A DNA stretch of 32,937 nucleotides from Tissierellia bacterium (GTDB lineage Bacteria; Bacillota; Clostridia; Tissierellales; Tepidimicrobiaceae). The notes beneath the pieces were generated by a model. That model was given only the letters and a program-made list of their open reading frames with translations, ran no database searches and was not told where the DNA came from. Where the stretch lies: contig JAAYEU010000106.1 in the NCBI GenBank assembly GCA_012728595.1, forward strand, positions 1-32,937, written 5' to 3'. Positions 1-10,576 of the stretch are shown here, in pieces (position 1 is the stretch's first letter; the number at the start of each line of letters is the position of its first letter). The position numbers and the translations under genes were made by a program.

Positions 1-756
1 ATACTTTCCATAATGTCTTCAGCCAAACCTAAAATTGCAAACTACCATTTCACTACTCTAAAACCCAATTTAGGAGTAGTAAGAATAGGAGAAGAGGAAA
101 GCTTCGTAATTGCAGATATTCCTGGACTGATTGAAGGAGCCCATAAAGGGATGGGCTTAGGTCATGACTTTTTAAAGCATGTGGAAAGGACCAAGTTATT
201 AGTCCATGTTTTGGATGGATCAGGAATAGAGGGAAGAGATCCAATTGATGATTTCTATAAAATAAATGATGAGTTAGTCAAATATAATCCTAAATTAAAG
301 GATAAGCCTCAGATAATAGTAGCCAATAAAATGGATCTACCCCAGTTTAAGGATTGGATTGGTAAAATAAAGGATGAATTTGAATCCTTAGGACATAAGG
401 TGTTTAGTATATCGGCAGCCACTAAGGAAGGTATTCAAGAATTAAAATATGGAATATGGGAAGCTTTAAAGGATGTAGAATATGAATATGAGACCTTTGA
501 TGATAAGCTTGAGGAGTACGTGGAAGAACCAAAAGAAGAGCCCATTATAGTAAAAAAAGAAGATGGCAAATATATTGTTGAAGGAAGCTTCATTGAAAGA
601 TTGTTATATTCTATCAACTTTGATGATTTAGACTCTTTAAGATACTTCCAAAATGTGATGATACAAAAAGGGGTAGTAGATAAGTTAAAAGAACTAGGAA
701 TAGAAGAGAGCGATTCTGTGTTCATATGTGGATATGAATTTGAATATTTCGAGTAG
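1..756 (+). CDS. obgE: GTPase Obg/CgtA, 3' part (5' end truncated by window edge)
   Basis: Frame is open from base 1 (ILSIMSSAKPKIANYHFTTLKPNLGVV; DIPGLIEGAHKGMGLGHDFLKHVERT; NKMD), with C-terminal OCT-like domain. Confidence 0.95.
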   Translation: MLSIMSSAKPKIANYHFTTLKPNLGVVRIGEEESFVIADIPGLIEGAHKGMGLGHDFLKHVERTKLLVHVLDGSGIEGRDPIDDFYKINDELVKYNPKLKDKPQIIVANKMDLPQFKDWIGKIKDEFESLGHKVFSISAATKEGIQELKYGIWEALKDVEYEYETFDDKLEEYVEEPKEEPIIVKKEDGKYIVEGSFIERLLYSINFDDLDSLRYFQNVMIQKGVVDKLKELGIEESDSVFICGYEFEYFE

Positions 757-791
757 AAAATATATATGTCAATATAAAAGGAGTGGAATAA

Positions 792-1085
792 TTGTTAACA
801 GGAAAACAGAGAAGTTATTTAAAGGGATTAGCAAATACCATGGACCCAATATTCCAAATAGGCAAAAATGGAATAACAGAAAATTTTATTAAACAGGTAG
901 ATGATGCATTAGAGGCCAGGGAACTTATTAAGATCAAGGTTCTAAACAATAGTTTTTTAGAACCCAAAGAAGTTGCTAATGATTTAGCAGAAAAACTTGA
1001 TGCCGAATTTGTTCAAAGTATAGGAAATAAATTTGTCCTATATAGAGAATCCAAGGAAAAGAAGAAAATTCAATTGCCAAAATAG
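792..1085 (+). CDS. yhbY: YhbY/CRM-domain RNA-binding protein
   Basis: LTGKQRSYLKGLANTMDPIFQIGKNGIT motif; position after obgE and before nadD; TTG start. Confidence 0.9.
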   Translation: MLTGKQRSYLKGLANTMDPIFQIGKNGITENFIKQVDDALEARELIKIKVLNNSFLEPKEVANDLAEKLDAEFVQSIGNKFVLYRESKEKKKIQLPK

Positions 1086-1120
1086 TAAACTTCAGAAGTT
1101 ATTTTCTGAAGTTTACTATT
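1081..1120 (+). other. 17-bp perfect hairpin overlapping the yhbY stop, upstream of nadD
   Basis: AATAGTAAACTTCAGAA-gttatt-TTCTGAAGTTTACTATT; no T-run follows. Confidence 0.7.
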
Positions 1121-1139
1121 ATTAAGGAGGAGAATTAAT

Positions 1140-1760
1140 TTGATTGTAGAGAAAATTGGGATTATGGGGGGTACCTTTGATCCCATCCATAACGGTCACT
1201 TAATACTAGCAGAACATGCAAGGGTTGAAATGGGCCTTGAAAAGATACTATTTATACCTGCTGGGGATCCACCCCATAAGGGGGATAGAAAAATCACCCC
1301 TTCCATACATAGATATAATATGACCCTACTTGCACTAGGCTTAAATCCTTACTTTTTTATATCTCCCATAGAAATAAAAAGGGAGGGAAGAAGTTACACC
1401 ATAGATACCATAAGCCAATTAAAAGCCGAGTATAAAAGTAGTGAGCTCTACTTTATATTAGGCTCCGACTCCTTAATGGAGATTCATAAGTGGAAGGATT
1501 ATGAAAAGCTATTAAAATCCTGTAATTTCATAGTAGCTAAACGGAAAGGATTAGAAGATGAAAAGCTTAATAATAGGGCGGTTGAATTAATAAATTCCTA
1601 TAATAGCAATATAATTATTTTGGAATCTCCAATAATAGAAATCTCTTCTACAGAAATTAGAAGGCGGGTTAGAAAAAACAAGTCCATCAAGTATCTAGTG
1701 CCAGAGCTGGTAGAAAGGTATATAGAAAAAAATAGGCTTTATAGGGAGAATCTAAAATGA
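1140..1760 (+). CDS. nadD: Nicotinate-nucleotide adenylyltransferase
   Basis: GGTFDPIHNGHLILAE and ISSTEIRRRV motifs; AAGGAGGAG RBS, TTG start. Confidence 0.95.
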   Translation: MIVEKIGIMGGTFDPIHNGHLILAEHARVEMGLEKILFIPAGDPPHKGDRKITPSIHRYNMTLLALGLNPYFFISPIEIKREGRSYTIDTISQLKAEYKSSELYFILGSDSLMEIHKWKDYEKLLKSCNFIVAKRKGLEDEKLNNRAVELINSYNSNIIILESPIIEISSTEIRRRVRKNKSIKYLVPELVERYIEKNRLYRENLK

Positions 1761-2329
1761 TAGAACAATGGATTTTTGAGAAGCTAAAAGAGGATATTGG
1801 AACTGAAAGGTACGAACATTCAATAAGGGTCATGAAAGTTTGTGAAGAACTAGCAAAACACTATCACTACCCAGTAGAAAAGGCGAAACTTGCTGGACTC
1901 CTCCATGATTGTGGCAAGCTTCAAGGGCAAATAAATCTGTTGAAAATGGCTAGTGATTTTGGTATAATCTTAGATAATATCACTAAAATTAACAAAGAGC
2001 TTATTCACAGCCCTTTAGGAGCTGAAATTGCAAGAAGTAAATACAATATAGAAGATGACGAGATATTAAAGGCCATCCGCTACCATACAACGGGTAGAGA
2101 AAATATGAGCCTTTTGGAAAAAATAGTTTATATTGCCGATTTGATAGAGCCGGCTAGAAACTTTGAGGGAGTAGATAAAATAAGAGCCTTGGCCCATCAA
2201 AATTTGGACAAAGCTTTGCTTTTTGCCATAGATAATACTCTGGCATTTTTAATTGAAAAGGGGAATATAATCCATTTAGATACAATTAAAGCAAGGAATC
2301 ATATAGTAATTTCAAAATATATGGAGTGA
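1757..2329 (+). CDS. yqeK: YqeK-family HD-domain hydrolase (bis(5'-nucleosyl)-tetraphosphatase type)
   Basis: HSIRVMKVCEELA and LLHDCGK HD motif; overlaps nadD by 4 nt. Confidence 0.9.
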   Translation: MIEQWIFEKLKEDIGTERYEHSIRVMKVCEELAKHYHYPVEKAKLAGLLHDCGKLQGQINLLKMASDFGIILDNITKINKELIHSPLGAEIARSKYNIEDDEILKAIRYHTTGRENMSLLEKIVYIADLIEPARNFEGVDKIRALAHQNLDKALLFAIDNTLAFLIEKGNIIHLDTIKARNHIVISKYME

Positions 2330-2335
2330 GGTCCA

Positions 2336-3292
2336 GTGAAAAAGACTTTCTTTAAAACTTTTTTTATTTCATTTATAGTTTTTTCTTTAGTTTGGGGCGG
2401 TTTTATATATAAGACCGTAATCAAGGCGACTAGTGAAAACGATATTGGTGAATATAAGGAAACTTTTATAGATAGATTGATAGAAGGTAAAGACGATTTG
2501 ACTTTCTTATTACTTGGTGTAGATTCAAAAGATGTTAATAAAAGCAGTGGTACTAGAACTGACACCATAATACTATGTAGAGTTGATAAATCTACAGGAG
2601 AAATTTCAATGCTTTCTATACCTAGGGATACAAGAGTTAGGATAAGGGGAAGAAAGTACGAAGAAAAGATAAACCATGCCCATGCTTATGGAGGGCCTGA
2701 ACTATCGGTAAAGGCTGTTAAAGATTTGTTGGGCATAGATTTGGAATACTATGTAAAGGTTGATTATAATGTGGTGAGGGAATTTGTAAATCTTATTGGT
2801 GGAGTTGAAATAGATGTACCAATGGACATGAAATACAGGGATCCAGCTGCAGACCCACCACTATATATTGATTTGAAAAAGGGATATCAAACCCTAGATG
2901 GAGATAAGGCTTTACAATTTCTTAGATTTAGGAAGGGGTATAAAGATCAGGACTTAGGACGTATTAGGGCTCAACAAGCCTTTATGAAGGCAGCTATTGA
3001 AAAGGCTTTAAGGCCATCAAATATAGTGAATATACCACAGATGATAAAGAGCTATTACGAGCATGTGGAAACCAATATACCCTTAGACTTAATTATGAAA
3101 TTCGCTATGAAGGCTAAAGTTTTTAATACTGAGTCCATACAGGCAAGTACTTTGCCTGGTCAATCTAAATATATAAATGGTGTGTCATATTTTATAACCG
3201 ACGAAGAAGAAACAAATAGGCTTGTGAAATCTCTTTTTACAGACCGTACCACCGTTGAAAATATAGATGACAAGAATGATGAAGTTAATTAA
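2336..3292 (+). CDS. LCP (LytR-CpsA-Psr) family cell-wall ligase
   Basis: TM segment plus LLLGVDS, RTDTIILCRVD, SIPRDTRV, KINHAHAYGG, DGDKALQFLRFR; GTG start. Confidence 0.93.
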   Translation: MKKTFFKTFFISFIVFSLVWGGFIYKTVIKATSENDIGEYKETFIDRLIEGKDDLTFLLLGVDSKDVNKSSGTRTDTIILCRVDKSTGEISMLSIPRDTRVRIRGRKYEEKINHAHAYGGPELSVKAVKDLLGIDLEYYVKVDYNVVREFVNLIGGVEIDVPMDMKYRDPAADPPLYIDLKKGYQTLDGDKALQFLRFRKGYKDQDLGRIRAQQAFMKAAIEKALRPSNIVNIPQMIKSYYEHVETNIPLDLIMKFAMKAKVFNTESIQASTLPGQSKYINGVSYFITDEEETNRLVKSLFTDRTTVENIDDKNDEVN

Positions 3293-3311
3293 AAAAGCAG
3301 GAGGTAATTTG

Positions 3312-3662
3312 GTGAAGGATAAAGATAGAATAGCTGTTATAGTGAAGGCATGTTTGGAGAAAAAAGGTTTTGACATAAAAGCATTGGATATTAAAAAGCT
3401 TACTCCAATAACAGATTATTTTGTAATTGTAAGCGGTAATTCAACCAATCAAGTCCAAACAATAGCTGATGAAATAGAGGAAAAGATGTTTGAAGCTGGT
3501 TATGAAGTAATAGGGAAGGAAGGAAAGGAAAGCAGTAGATGGATTCTACTAGATTATGGAGATATTATAGTTCATGTCTTCCATAAAGAGGATAGGGAGT
3601 TTTATGATTTAGAAAACCTATGGGGAGATGGAGAAGTAATTTCATTAGACCCTTTGCTTTAA
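3312..3662 (+). CDS. rsfS: Ribosomal silencing factor RsfS (track ORF starts at 3267; GTG at 3312 after GCAGGAGGTAA is preferred)
   Basis: DITDYFVIVSGNSTNQVQTIADEIEEK-like block and DYGDIIVHVFHKEDREFYDLENLWGD. Confidence 0.93.
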   Translation: MKDKDRIAVIVKACLEKKGFDIKALDIKKLTPITDYFVIVSGNSTNQVQTIADEIEEKMFEAGYEVIGKEGKESSRWILLDYGDIIVHVFHKEDREFYDLENLWGDGEVISLDPLL

Positions 3663-3712
3663 ATGGTGCAATAAATTTGGAATTACATGTAAAAGAATAA
3701 GGAGGAGATATT

Positions 3713-4093
3713 ATGATAAACTTTATATCTACTGATAAAGCTCCTGCTGCAGTGGGGCCCTATTCACAAGGAGTAAAAGCTGGTAATTTAATATTTACTT
3801 CCGGACAACTTCCAATAGATCCTGAGACTAAAGAACTGTCCAAGGGGAATATTGAAAAGGAAACCAGACTTTGTCTTGAAAATGTACAAGCTGTAGTAGA
3901 AGCTGGTGGGGGAAGTTTAAAAGATATCGTAAAAGTTAACATATATATAACCAATATGGATGATTTTCCAAACATTAACAAAGTATATGAAGATTTTTTC
4001 CAAGATCATAAACCTGCAAGATCCTGTGTTCAAGTGGCAAAGCTGCCAAAAGATGTAGATATAGAAATTGAAGCTATAGCGGTTATAGAATAA
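3713..4093 (+). CDS. ridA: RidA family reactive-intermediate deaminase
   Basis: APAAVGPYSQGVKAGNLIFTSGQLP and ARSCVQVAKLPKDVDIEIEAIA. Confidence 0.95.
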   Translation: MINFISTDKAPAAVGPYSQGVKAGNLIFTSGQLPIDPETKELSKGNIEKETRLCLENVQAVVEAGGGSLKDIVKVNIYITNMDDFPNINKVYEDFFQDHKPARSCVQVAKLPKDVDIEIEAIAVIE

Positions 4094-4096
4094 CTT

Positions 4097-4117
4097 TAGC
4101 TCCCTTCTAGGGAGCTA
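4097..4117. terminator. Bidirectional hairpin between convergent ridA and dacF
   Basis: TAGCTCCC-ttcta-GGGAGCTA; poor T-tract on both strands. Confidence 0.5.
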
Positions 4118-4119
4118 TT

Positions 4120-5400
4120 CTAATGGAATGAATTTGGTACTTTATATAAAGCCCTTCTACGCCTTCTATTCTTTGTCCGCTTAACTATAATGATAATTCT
4201 AACAAAGATTATTAGACCAATTAATAATAAATACCATTTACTCATCAATATCTCTGCAATACTTGGAGGAGGTATTTCTTCTATATCCATAGTTGATACG
4301 ATATCTGCTTGTCCTAATAGTTGGCCATCTAAGTAATATTCAACCTTTCCTAAAACTTCCCCCTTTTCAACAGGGGCTATAATTTCTTCTTTTATACTAA
4401 TCTTCTTTTCGATATTATCCATTGTACCTTTTGGGATAGTAACAAACAAGTCCTCTTTAATTACCCCAGCAACAATGGGAATTATACCATTTTCAACCTC
4501 TATATTCTCTATGAAATAATTTTTAATGGCTATATTTGCCTTAGCAAAATTATTGAATCCATAATTGAATAATTTATGTACATCGGCAAAAACTTCTCTA
4601 CCATTGGCCTTTAATACTACTGCTATTAAGTTTTGATTTCCCCTATTTGCAGAAGCTACTAGACAATTTTGGGCAGCTTGGGTATAGCCAGTCTTAATGC
4701 CATTAGCCCCTTCATATTTGATGGGGACAGAATTACCATCAACATTGATCCTTATGGTACCATATAATAGCCTATTGTTGGATTTTAAATATCTTTCTTC
4801 ATCTTTCTTATTGGTAGTAGGTATAGTATAGGTGTAATTGGATACAATCTCTCTAAATAGCTGGTTTTTCATGGCGTATTGGGCAATTAGGCTTAAATCA
4901 TAGGCAGTAGTCAAATGATTCTCATGACTAAGACCATTTGGATTAATAAAATTTGTATTTAAGGCCCCTAATTCTTTGGCCTTTTCATTCATCAAATTAA
5001 CAAATTCGTCAATACTACCGGAAATATGCTTTGCTATAGCCAGGGCAGAATCGTTTGCCGATTCTATCATCAAGGCATATAATAGATCCTCAAACTTTAA
5101 TCTTTCATCTGGCTCCAAGGCTATGTGGCTGCCATCAGTAAGCCTTACCACCTCATCATCTACTGTAACAATATCATCCAACTTCCCCAATTCTATGGCC
5201 AGAATTCCCGTCATAATTTTGGTAGTACTGGCAGGATGCAACTTCATGTGAGGATTTTTTTCATAGAGAATCTGCCCTGTATCGGCATCGATAAGTATAG
5301 CAGCTTCTCCAGAAAGGTTTAGTTCATCTGCATAAGATACTTCATATGTAATAAAAAATAGAGTTAGTATTAGAAATACGATTTTTTTCAAATATCTCAC
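4120..5400 (-). CDS. dacF: D-alanyl-D-alanine carboxypeptidase, DacF type
   Basis: Signal peptide; HPASTTKIMTG (SxxK), ESANDSA (SxN), GIKTGYT (KTG); C-terminal TM anchor. Confidence 0.93.
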   Translation of the reverse strand: MRYLKKIVFLILTLFFITYEVSYADELNLSGEAAILIDADTGQILYEKNPHMKLHPASTTKIMTGILAIELGKLDDIVTVDDEVVRLTDGSHIALEPDERLKFEDLLYALMIESANDSALAIAKHISGSIDEFVNLMNEKAKELGALNTNFINPNGLSHENHLTTAYDLSLIAQYAMKNQLFREIVSNYTYTIPTTNKKDEERYLKSNNRLLYGTIRINVDGNSVPIKYEGANGIKTGYTQAAQNCLVASANRGNQNLIAVVLKANGREVFADVHKLFNYGFNNFAKANIAIKNYFIENIEVENGIIPIVAGVIKEDLFVTIPKGTMDNIEKKISIKEEIIAPVEKGEVLGKVEYYLDGQLLGQADIVSTMDIEEIPPPSIAEILMSKWYLLLIGLIIFVRIIIIVKRTKNRRRRRALYKVPNSFH

Positions 5401-5536
5401 TCCTTTGTTGAATTAATTATAAGTATATCAAAAAATATCAAATTATTTAATAGTAATATATAATTATTTTAGAATAGCAGGGAATTTTAATCAGATATAG
5501 AATACATTATAGGATAGAATATCTGGAAAGGATGAA

Positions 5537-6145
5537 ATGAATATGGATTACTTCACCAAGAAGGAACAGCTATTTATAGTATTCATTCTGGTCATCATCT
5601 TTCTAATATCTATATTCTATTATATAAATGATAAGCTGTTATCCTTTAAAGAAGAGGATTCACAAGAGATAGAAGAAATACTAAAAGGTTTAGAAGAAGA
5701 TATAAGATCGGAAGAAGCTGGGTATATAATGGTTCATGTAAGTGGTCAGGTTTATAATCCAGGCATAGTAGAATTAAAGGCTGGTTCTAGGGTAATAGAT
5801 GCAATTAATTTAGCTGGAGGATTGAAAAAAGATGCAGACTCGGATAAAATAAACTTAGCTAGAAAACTATCAGACGAGGAAAAAATACATGTGCCTAAAG
5901 TGGGAGAGGAAGATTTTGACCATTCCTTAAGTACTAGTTCAAATGACGGTGAAGGCAAAATAAATATCAATACCTGTACTAAGGAACAATTAACAACCTT
6001 ACCGGGAATAGGCGAGGTTTTAGCCGATAGGATTATACAATATAGAGAAGATACCCCTTTTAAAAGCATAGAGGATATTATGAATGTATCTGGTATAGGT
6101 GAGAAAAAATTTGAAGGTATAAAGGATTTAATAATTGTAAGGTAA
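5537..6145 (+). CDS. comEA: ComEA family DNA-binding protein (SLBB + helix-hairpin-helix)
   Basis: N-terminal TM; VHVSGQVYNPGIVELKAGSRVIDAINLAGG; ININTCTKEQLTTLPGIGEVLADRIIQYRE. Confidence 0.93.
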   Translation: MNMDYFTKKEQLFIVFILVIIFLISIFYYINDKLLSFKEEDSQEIEEILKGLEEDIRSEEAGYIMVHVSGQVYNPGIVELKAGSRVIDAINLAGGLKKDADSDKINLARKLSDEEKIHVPKVGEEDFDHSLSTSSNDGEGKININTCTKEQLTTLPGIGEVLADRIIQYREDTPFKSIEDIMNVSGIGEKKFEGIKDLIIVR

Positions 6146-6158
6146 AGGAAGTGAGAAT

Positions 6159-7190
6159 ATGGACAAAAGATTAACTCAACTGGCCAAGACCTCAGGTTGA
6201 GCTGCCAAGATCGGACCCGATATATTGGCACAGGTTTTGTGCCAACTACCAAAGACTTTTGATGAAAACTTAATAGTAGGATTAGATACTGCTGATGATG
6301 CGGCAGTTTATAAGATAAATGATGAATTAGCTTTAATCCAAACCTTAGATTTCTTTACTCCCATTGTTGATGATCCCTATCTATTTGGTCAAATTGCAGC
6401 TACCAACTCCTTAAGTGATGTCTATGCAATGGGAGGAGAGCCGAAACTTGCTATGAATATAGTAGGTTTTCCTAATTGTTTAAGTCCAGATGTGTTAGTC
6501 CAGATCCTTAAAGGAGGACATGATAAGGTTACAGAAGCTGGAGCCATATTAGTAGGGGGCCATACTGTGGAAGATGAAGAGCCTAAATATGGCTTATCCG
6601 TTGCTGGCTTTGTAAATCCAAATAAGGTTTTAACCAATAGCAATGCCAAACCGGGAGATCTTTTGATACTTACTAAACCCATAGGTGTTGGAATCATTAA
6701 TACAGCACTTAAAGGTGATTTAGTCGATGATGATGCGTATGAAGAGGCAGTATTAGTTATGAGTACTTTAAATAAATATGCAAAGGAAGCGATGGATAAG
6801 GTAAAGGTCAACAGTGTAACGGATATTACAGGATTTGGCCTATTGGGCCATAGTTTAGAAATGGCCCAGGCTAGTGGAGTTACCATAAAGATAGATTATA
6901 AAAAAGTACCCATTATAGAAAAGGCTATAGAATATGCTCAGATGGGATTGGTGCCAGCTGGAGCTTATTCAAATATGAAACATGTTGGGGACAATGTAAA
7001 ATTTGTTGGAGAGATATCAGAGGAAATAAAGGATATCTTATACGACCCTCAAACATCGGGAGGACTATTGATTTCCCTACCGGAGGATGAGGCAGAAAAG
7101 TTATTAAAGGAATTAGAAAATATCAAAACTAAATATGGAATAGTTGGAGAAGTACTTGAAAAGAGTGAACATTATATAATAGTAGAATAA
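6159..7190 (+). CDS. selD: Selenophosphate synthetase, selenoprotein form with in-frame UGA at 6198-6200
   Basis: ATG at 6159 reads [31 protein letters not shown]; continues into track ORF 6225-7190 ([39 protein letters not shown]); Sec falls at the usual Cys/Sec position of SelD. Confidence 0.95.
6201..6231 (+). promoter_or_regulatory. Bacterial SECIS-like hairpin directly 3' of the selD UGA
   Basis: Outer stem TGCCAA (6203-6208)/TTGGCA (6225-6230); inner ATCG/CGAT (6210-6213/6218-6221); apical loop GACC with leading G. Confidence 0.75.
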
Positions 7191-7203
7191 AGAGAGGGAT
7201 TAT

Positions 7204-8640
7204 ATGACGAAAGATAAGAATTTATTTAAACTAATACCAAAAGTAGATGAACTATTAGAAAATGAAACTATAAAAAGCCTTATGGGTGGAATGCCAAGAA
7301 AGATAGTGGTAGATTCCATAAGGGAGGAAATAGATCTTTTAAGACAGAATATTAGGGATAATCTACATAAGGAAGAGGAGGTTATCCATAGAATTAATAA
7401 TCTACCAAACTTAATAAAAATAAGAGCTAGGAAGAAGGATTCCTTTAAATTGAGAAGAGTAATAAATGGTACGGGGGTAGTAATCCATACTAATATTGGC
7501 AGATCCTTAATTAGTCAAGAGGTTATGGATAATGTAAAAGAAATTGCAGTAAACTACTCTAATCTAGAATACGATTTAGAAAGAGGAGAAAGAGGAGAAA
7601 GGTATAGCCACCTGAAGGAACTAATTGTAGAAATTACTGGTGGAGAAGATGCAATGGTGGTAAACAACAATGCAGCAGCTGTTTTACTGGTATTAAGTAG
7701 CCTCGCTAAGGGGAAGGAAGTAATAGTATCCAGAGGGGAACTAATAGAAATAGGAGGTTCCTTTAGAATCCCTGATGTAATGGAACAAAGTGGTGCCATA
7801 TTAAGGGCGGTAGGAACTACTAATAAAACCCATTTGTGGGATTTCGAAAATGCCATTAATGAAGAAACAGCAGCCCTAATGAAGGTGCATACGAGCAATT
7901 ACAGGATATTAGGCTTTACCTCCTCTGTTACAGCTGAGGAATTATATCCTTTAAAGAAAAAATATAATCTACCCTTGATAGAGGACTTAGGAAGTGGAGT
8001 ATTAGTAGATCTATCTAGATTTGGTTTGGAATACGAGCCTACAGTACAAGATTCCATCAAAAAGGGAGTAGATATTGTAACCTTCAGTGGAGATAAACTA
8101 TTAGGAGGTCCTCAGGCGGGTATCATAGTGGGCAAGAAGGAATATATAGATATTATGAAGAAAAACCCGCTTACTAGGGCATTTAGGGTGGATAAGTTTA
8201 CTCTATCAGCCTTAGAAGCAACTTTAAAACTATATATAGACGAGGATGAAGCGGTAAAAAAAATACCAACTTTAAGGATGCTCTCTATGGGAATTGATGA
8301 ATTGGAAAATAGAGCTAAAAGCTTATATAATAAAATTATAGAAAATATAGATATAGATAGTGAAGGCTGTAAATTAGAGATAGTAGATAGCTATTCTGAA
8401 GTAGGCGGAGGCTCTTTACCTTTAGAAAAAATTCCTACTAAATGCATAAAGATAAGCTTTGAAGATAAGGATATTATAGCTTTGGAAAGGGCTTTAAGGG
8501 AATATGAGATTCCAATTATAACCAGGGTTTATAAGGAAAGTTTGTTCATAGATTTAAGAACTATAAGGGATGAAGAATTGAATATTGTAGCAGATGGACT
8601 ATCTTTTGGATTCAATAGATTGAAAGGGTGCATAAGATGA
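7204..8640 (+). CDS. selA: L-seryl-tRNA(Sec) selenium transferase
   Basis: RRVINGTGVVIHTNIGRSLIS; NNNAAAVLLVLSSLAKGKEVIVSRGELIEIGGSFRIPDVM; FSGDKLLGGPQAGIIVG PLP-Lys motif. Confidence 0.97.
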   Translation: MTKDKNLFKLIPKVDELLENETIKSLMGGMPRKIVVDSIREEIDLLRQNIRDNLHKEEEVIHRINNLPNLIKIRARKKDSFKLRRVINGTGVVIHTNIGRSLISQEVMDNVKEIAVNYSNLEYDLERGERGERYSHLKELIVEITGGEDAMVVNNNAAAVLLVLSSLAKGKEVIVSRGELIEIGGSFRIPDVMEQSGAILRAVGTTNKTHLWDFENAINEETAALMKVHTSNYRILGFTSSVTAEELYPLKKKYNLPLIEDLGSGVLVDLSRFGLEYEPTVQDSIKKGVDIVTFSGDKLLGGPQAGIIVGKKEYIDIMKKNPLTRAFRVDKFTLSALEATLKLYIDEDEAVKKIPTLRMLSMGIDELENRAKSLYNKIIENIDIDSEGCKLEIVDSYSEVGGGSLPLEKIPTKCIKISFEDKDIIALERALREYEIPIITRVYKESLFIDLRTIRDEELNIVADGLSFGFNRLKGCIR

Positions 8641-10538
8641 AACATGTTATAATCGGAACCGCTGGTCATATAGACCATGGAAAGACTACTCTCATTGAAG
8701 CCCTAACGGGAAGGAGTACAGATAGATTAAAGGAGGAAAAGGAAAGGGGTATTTCCATTGAACTGGGCTTTACCTATTTCGACTTGCCCAGCGGGAAAAG
8801 AGCAGGCATAATCGACGTACCAGGCCATGAAAAGTTCATTAAGAATATGCTGGCAGGAGTCACCGGAATGGATATAGTATTATTAGTGGTAGCGGCCGAT
8901 GAAGGGGTTATGCCTCAAACCAAGGAACATATAGCTATACTTGACTTATTGGGGATAGAAAAGGGCTTAATAGTATTAACTAAATCTGATTTAGTAGATT
9001 CAGAGTGGTTAGAACTAGTAATAGATGATGTAAAAAATGAAGTTAAAGGAAGCTTTTTAGAAAATGTTCCAATAATTCCCGTATCTTCAGTTAAAAAAAC
9101 TGGCCTAGATGAAGTTATTAAATTGATAGATGAAATGGCTTTAGAATTGGAGGATAGGGAAACGGATGATACTCCTAGACTCCCTATAGACAGGGTTTTT
9201 ACCATATCGGGGTTTGGAACGGTGGTAACGGGAACCCTATTGTCTGGAAAATTCAATGTAGGAGATGAAGTTCAAATCTTTTCTGGAGAAAAAATAGCTA
9301 GAATTAGGAATCTACAGGTTCATGATCAAGATACAGAAACAGCTTTTGCTGGCCAAAGGGTGGCTATCAACATGGCAGGAATTAAGAAGGAAGAAATTGA
9401 AAGGGGAGATGTGGTAGCCCCTAAGGATTCCATGCAGGATACGCTAATGCTAGACGTTAAGGTAAAGCTTATTAAGGATATTGACCGTTCCATAAAGAAT
9501 AGAACAAGGCTTAGATTATATATTGGAACTAAAGAAGTTCTTTGTAGAATAGTTCTCTTGGACAAAGAGGTATTAAACCCAGGAGAAGAAGCTTATGCTC
9601 AATTAAGGCTGGAAGAAAAGACGGTAGCTAAAAGAGGAGATAGGTTCATTCTTAGATTCTACTCCCCTATGTTTACCATAGGAGGAGGGCAGGTATTAGA
9701 GCCTAATCCTACCAAAAAACAACCCTTTGATGAAAAAGCCTTGGAAGAGCTTAGAATAAAAGAAGAAGGAAGAACCATAGATATTATAGAAAAAATCATA
9801 AAAGATAAGAGTAGTTTTTTCCCAACTATAAAAGAAATTTCTACCACAACGGCCATGTTGGAGGAAAAGGTAAAGGAAGATGTGGATAGTTTAATTAAAG
9901 CAGAAAAGCTTATATCCTTTAGTCTAACTAAAGATATACACCTTATCCATATAGATTATTTCAACCAATTAAGTGAAAAGATAATAGAAGAATTAGAAAT
10001 TTATCATGAAAAATATCCTCTAAGAATTGGAATGCCAAAAGAAGAGATGAGAAGTAGACTATTAAACAAGGCACCAAATAGAGTAGGAGAACTATTTCTA
10101 GACCTATTGGTTGAAAAAGGATTGATAGAGCAGAGGAAGGAAGCAATATTCAAGAAAGGTTTTAAAATAGAACTTAATGATCATCAGGTGGGCATTAAAA
10201 ATAAGATTATTGAAAACTATATAGAAGAAGGATTCTTACCTCCTAAGAAGGAGGAATTGATAAAACTAGCCGATCCTAATGAGGTAGAGGAAATTATAAA
10301 CCTTTTAGTAAGTAGGGGAGAAATAGTTAAACTAAATGAAGAGGTTTATTTACATCAGACTATCCTTAAAGAGGGAATTAAAAGGCTTAAGGATTATATA
10401 AAGGATAAAGGTTCTATTACTGTAGCCCAATATAGGGATGCGTTAAATACCAACAGGAAAGTTGCACTATCCCTGCTAGAATATTTTGATCAAATAAAAA
10501 TAACCAAAAGGGATGGAGATAAGAGGATACTTGCCTAA
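8637..10538 (+). CDS. selB: Selenocysteine-specific translation elongation factor
   Basis: [34 protein letters not shown], winged-helix C-terminus; ATGA overlap with selA stop (ATG 8637; track start GTG 8628). Confidence 0.97.
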   Translation: MKHVIIGTAGHIDHGKTTLIEALTGRSTDRLKEEKERGISIELGFTYFDLPSGKRAGIIDVPGHEKFIKNMLAGVTGMDIVLLVVAADEGVMPQTKEHIAILDLLGIEKGLIVLTKSDLVDSEWLELVIDDVKNEVKGSFLENVPIIPVSSVKKTGLDEVIKLIDEMALELEDRETDDTPRLPIDRVFTISGFGTVVTGTLLSGKFNVGDEVQIFSGEKIARIRNLQVHDQDTETAFAGQRVAINMAGIKKEEIERGDVVAPKDSMQDTLMLDVKVKLIKDIDRSIKNRTRLRLYIGTKEVLCRIVLLDKEVLNPGEEAYAQLRLEEKTVAKRGDRFILRFYSPMFTIGGGQVLEPNPTKKQPFDEKALEELRIKEEGRTIDIIEKIIKDKSSFFPTIKEISTTTAMLEEKVKEDVDSLIKAEKLISFSLTKDIHLIHIDYFNQLSEKIIEELEIYHEKYPLRIGMPKEEMRSRLLNKAPNRVGELFLDLLVEKGLIEQRKEAIFKKGFKIELNDHQVGIKNKIIENYIEEGFLPPKKEELIKLADPNEVEEIINLLVSRGEIVKLNEEVYLHQTILKEGIKRLKDYIKDKGSITVAQYRDALNTNRKVALSLLEYFDQIKITKRDGDKRILA

Positions 10539-10576
10539 AATAAAGGGTAATCCAACCCCATTTTGGAGTGATAACG

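Noticed and set aside
6422-6886. Minus-strand ORF of 154 aa opposite selD
   Set aside because: Fully antisense to a conserved enzyme; no RBS or recognisable motif. The same reasoning applies to the other antisense ORFs in the track (e.g. 5752-6252, 21110-21562, 31223-31684).
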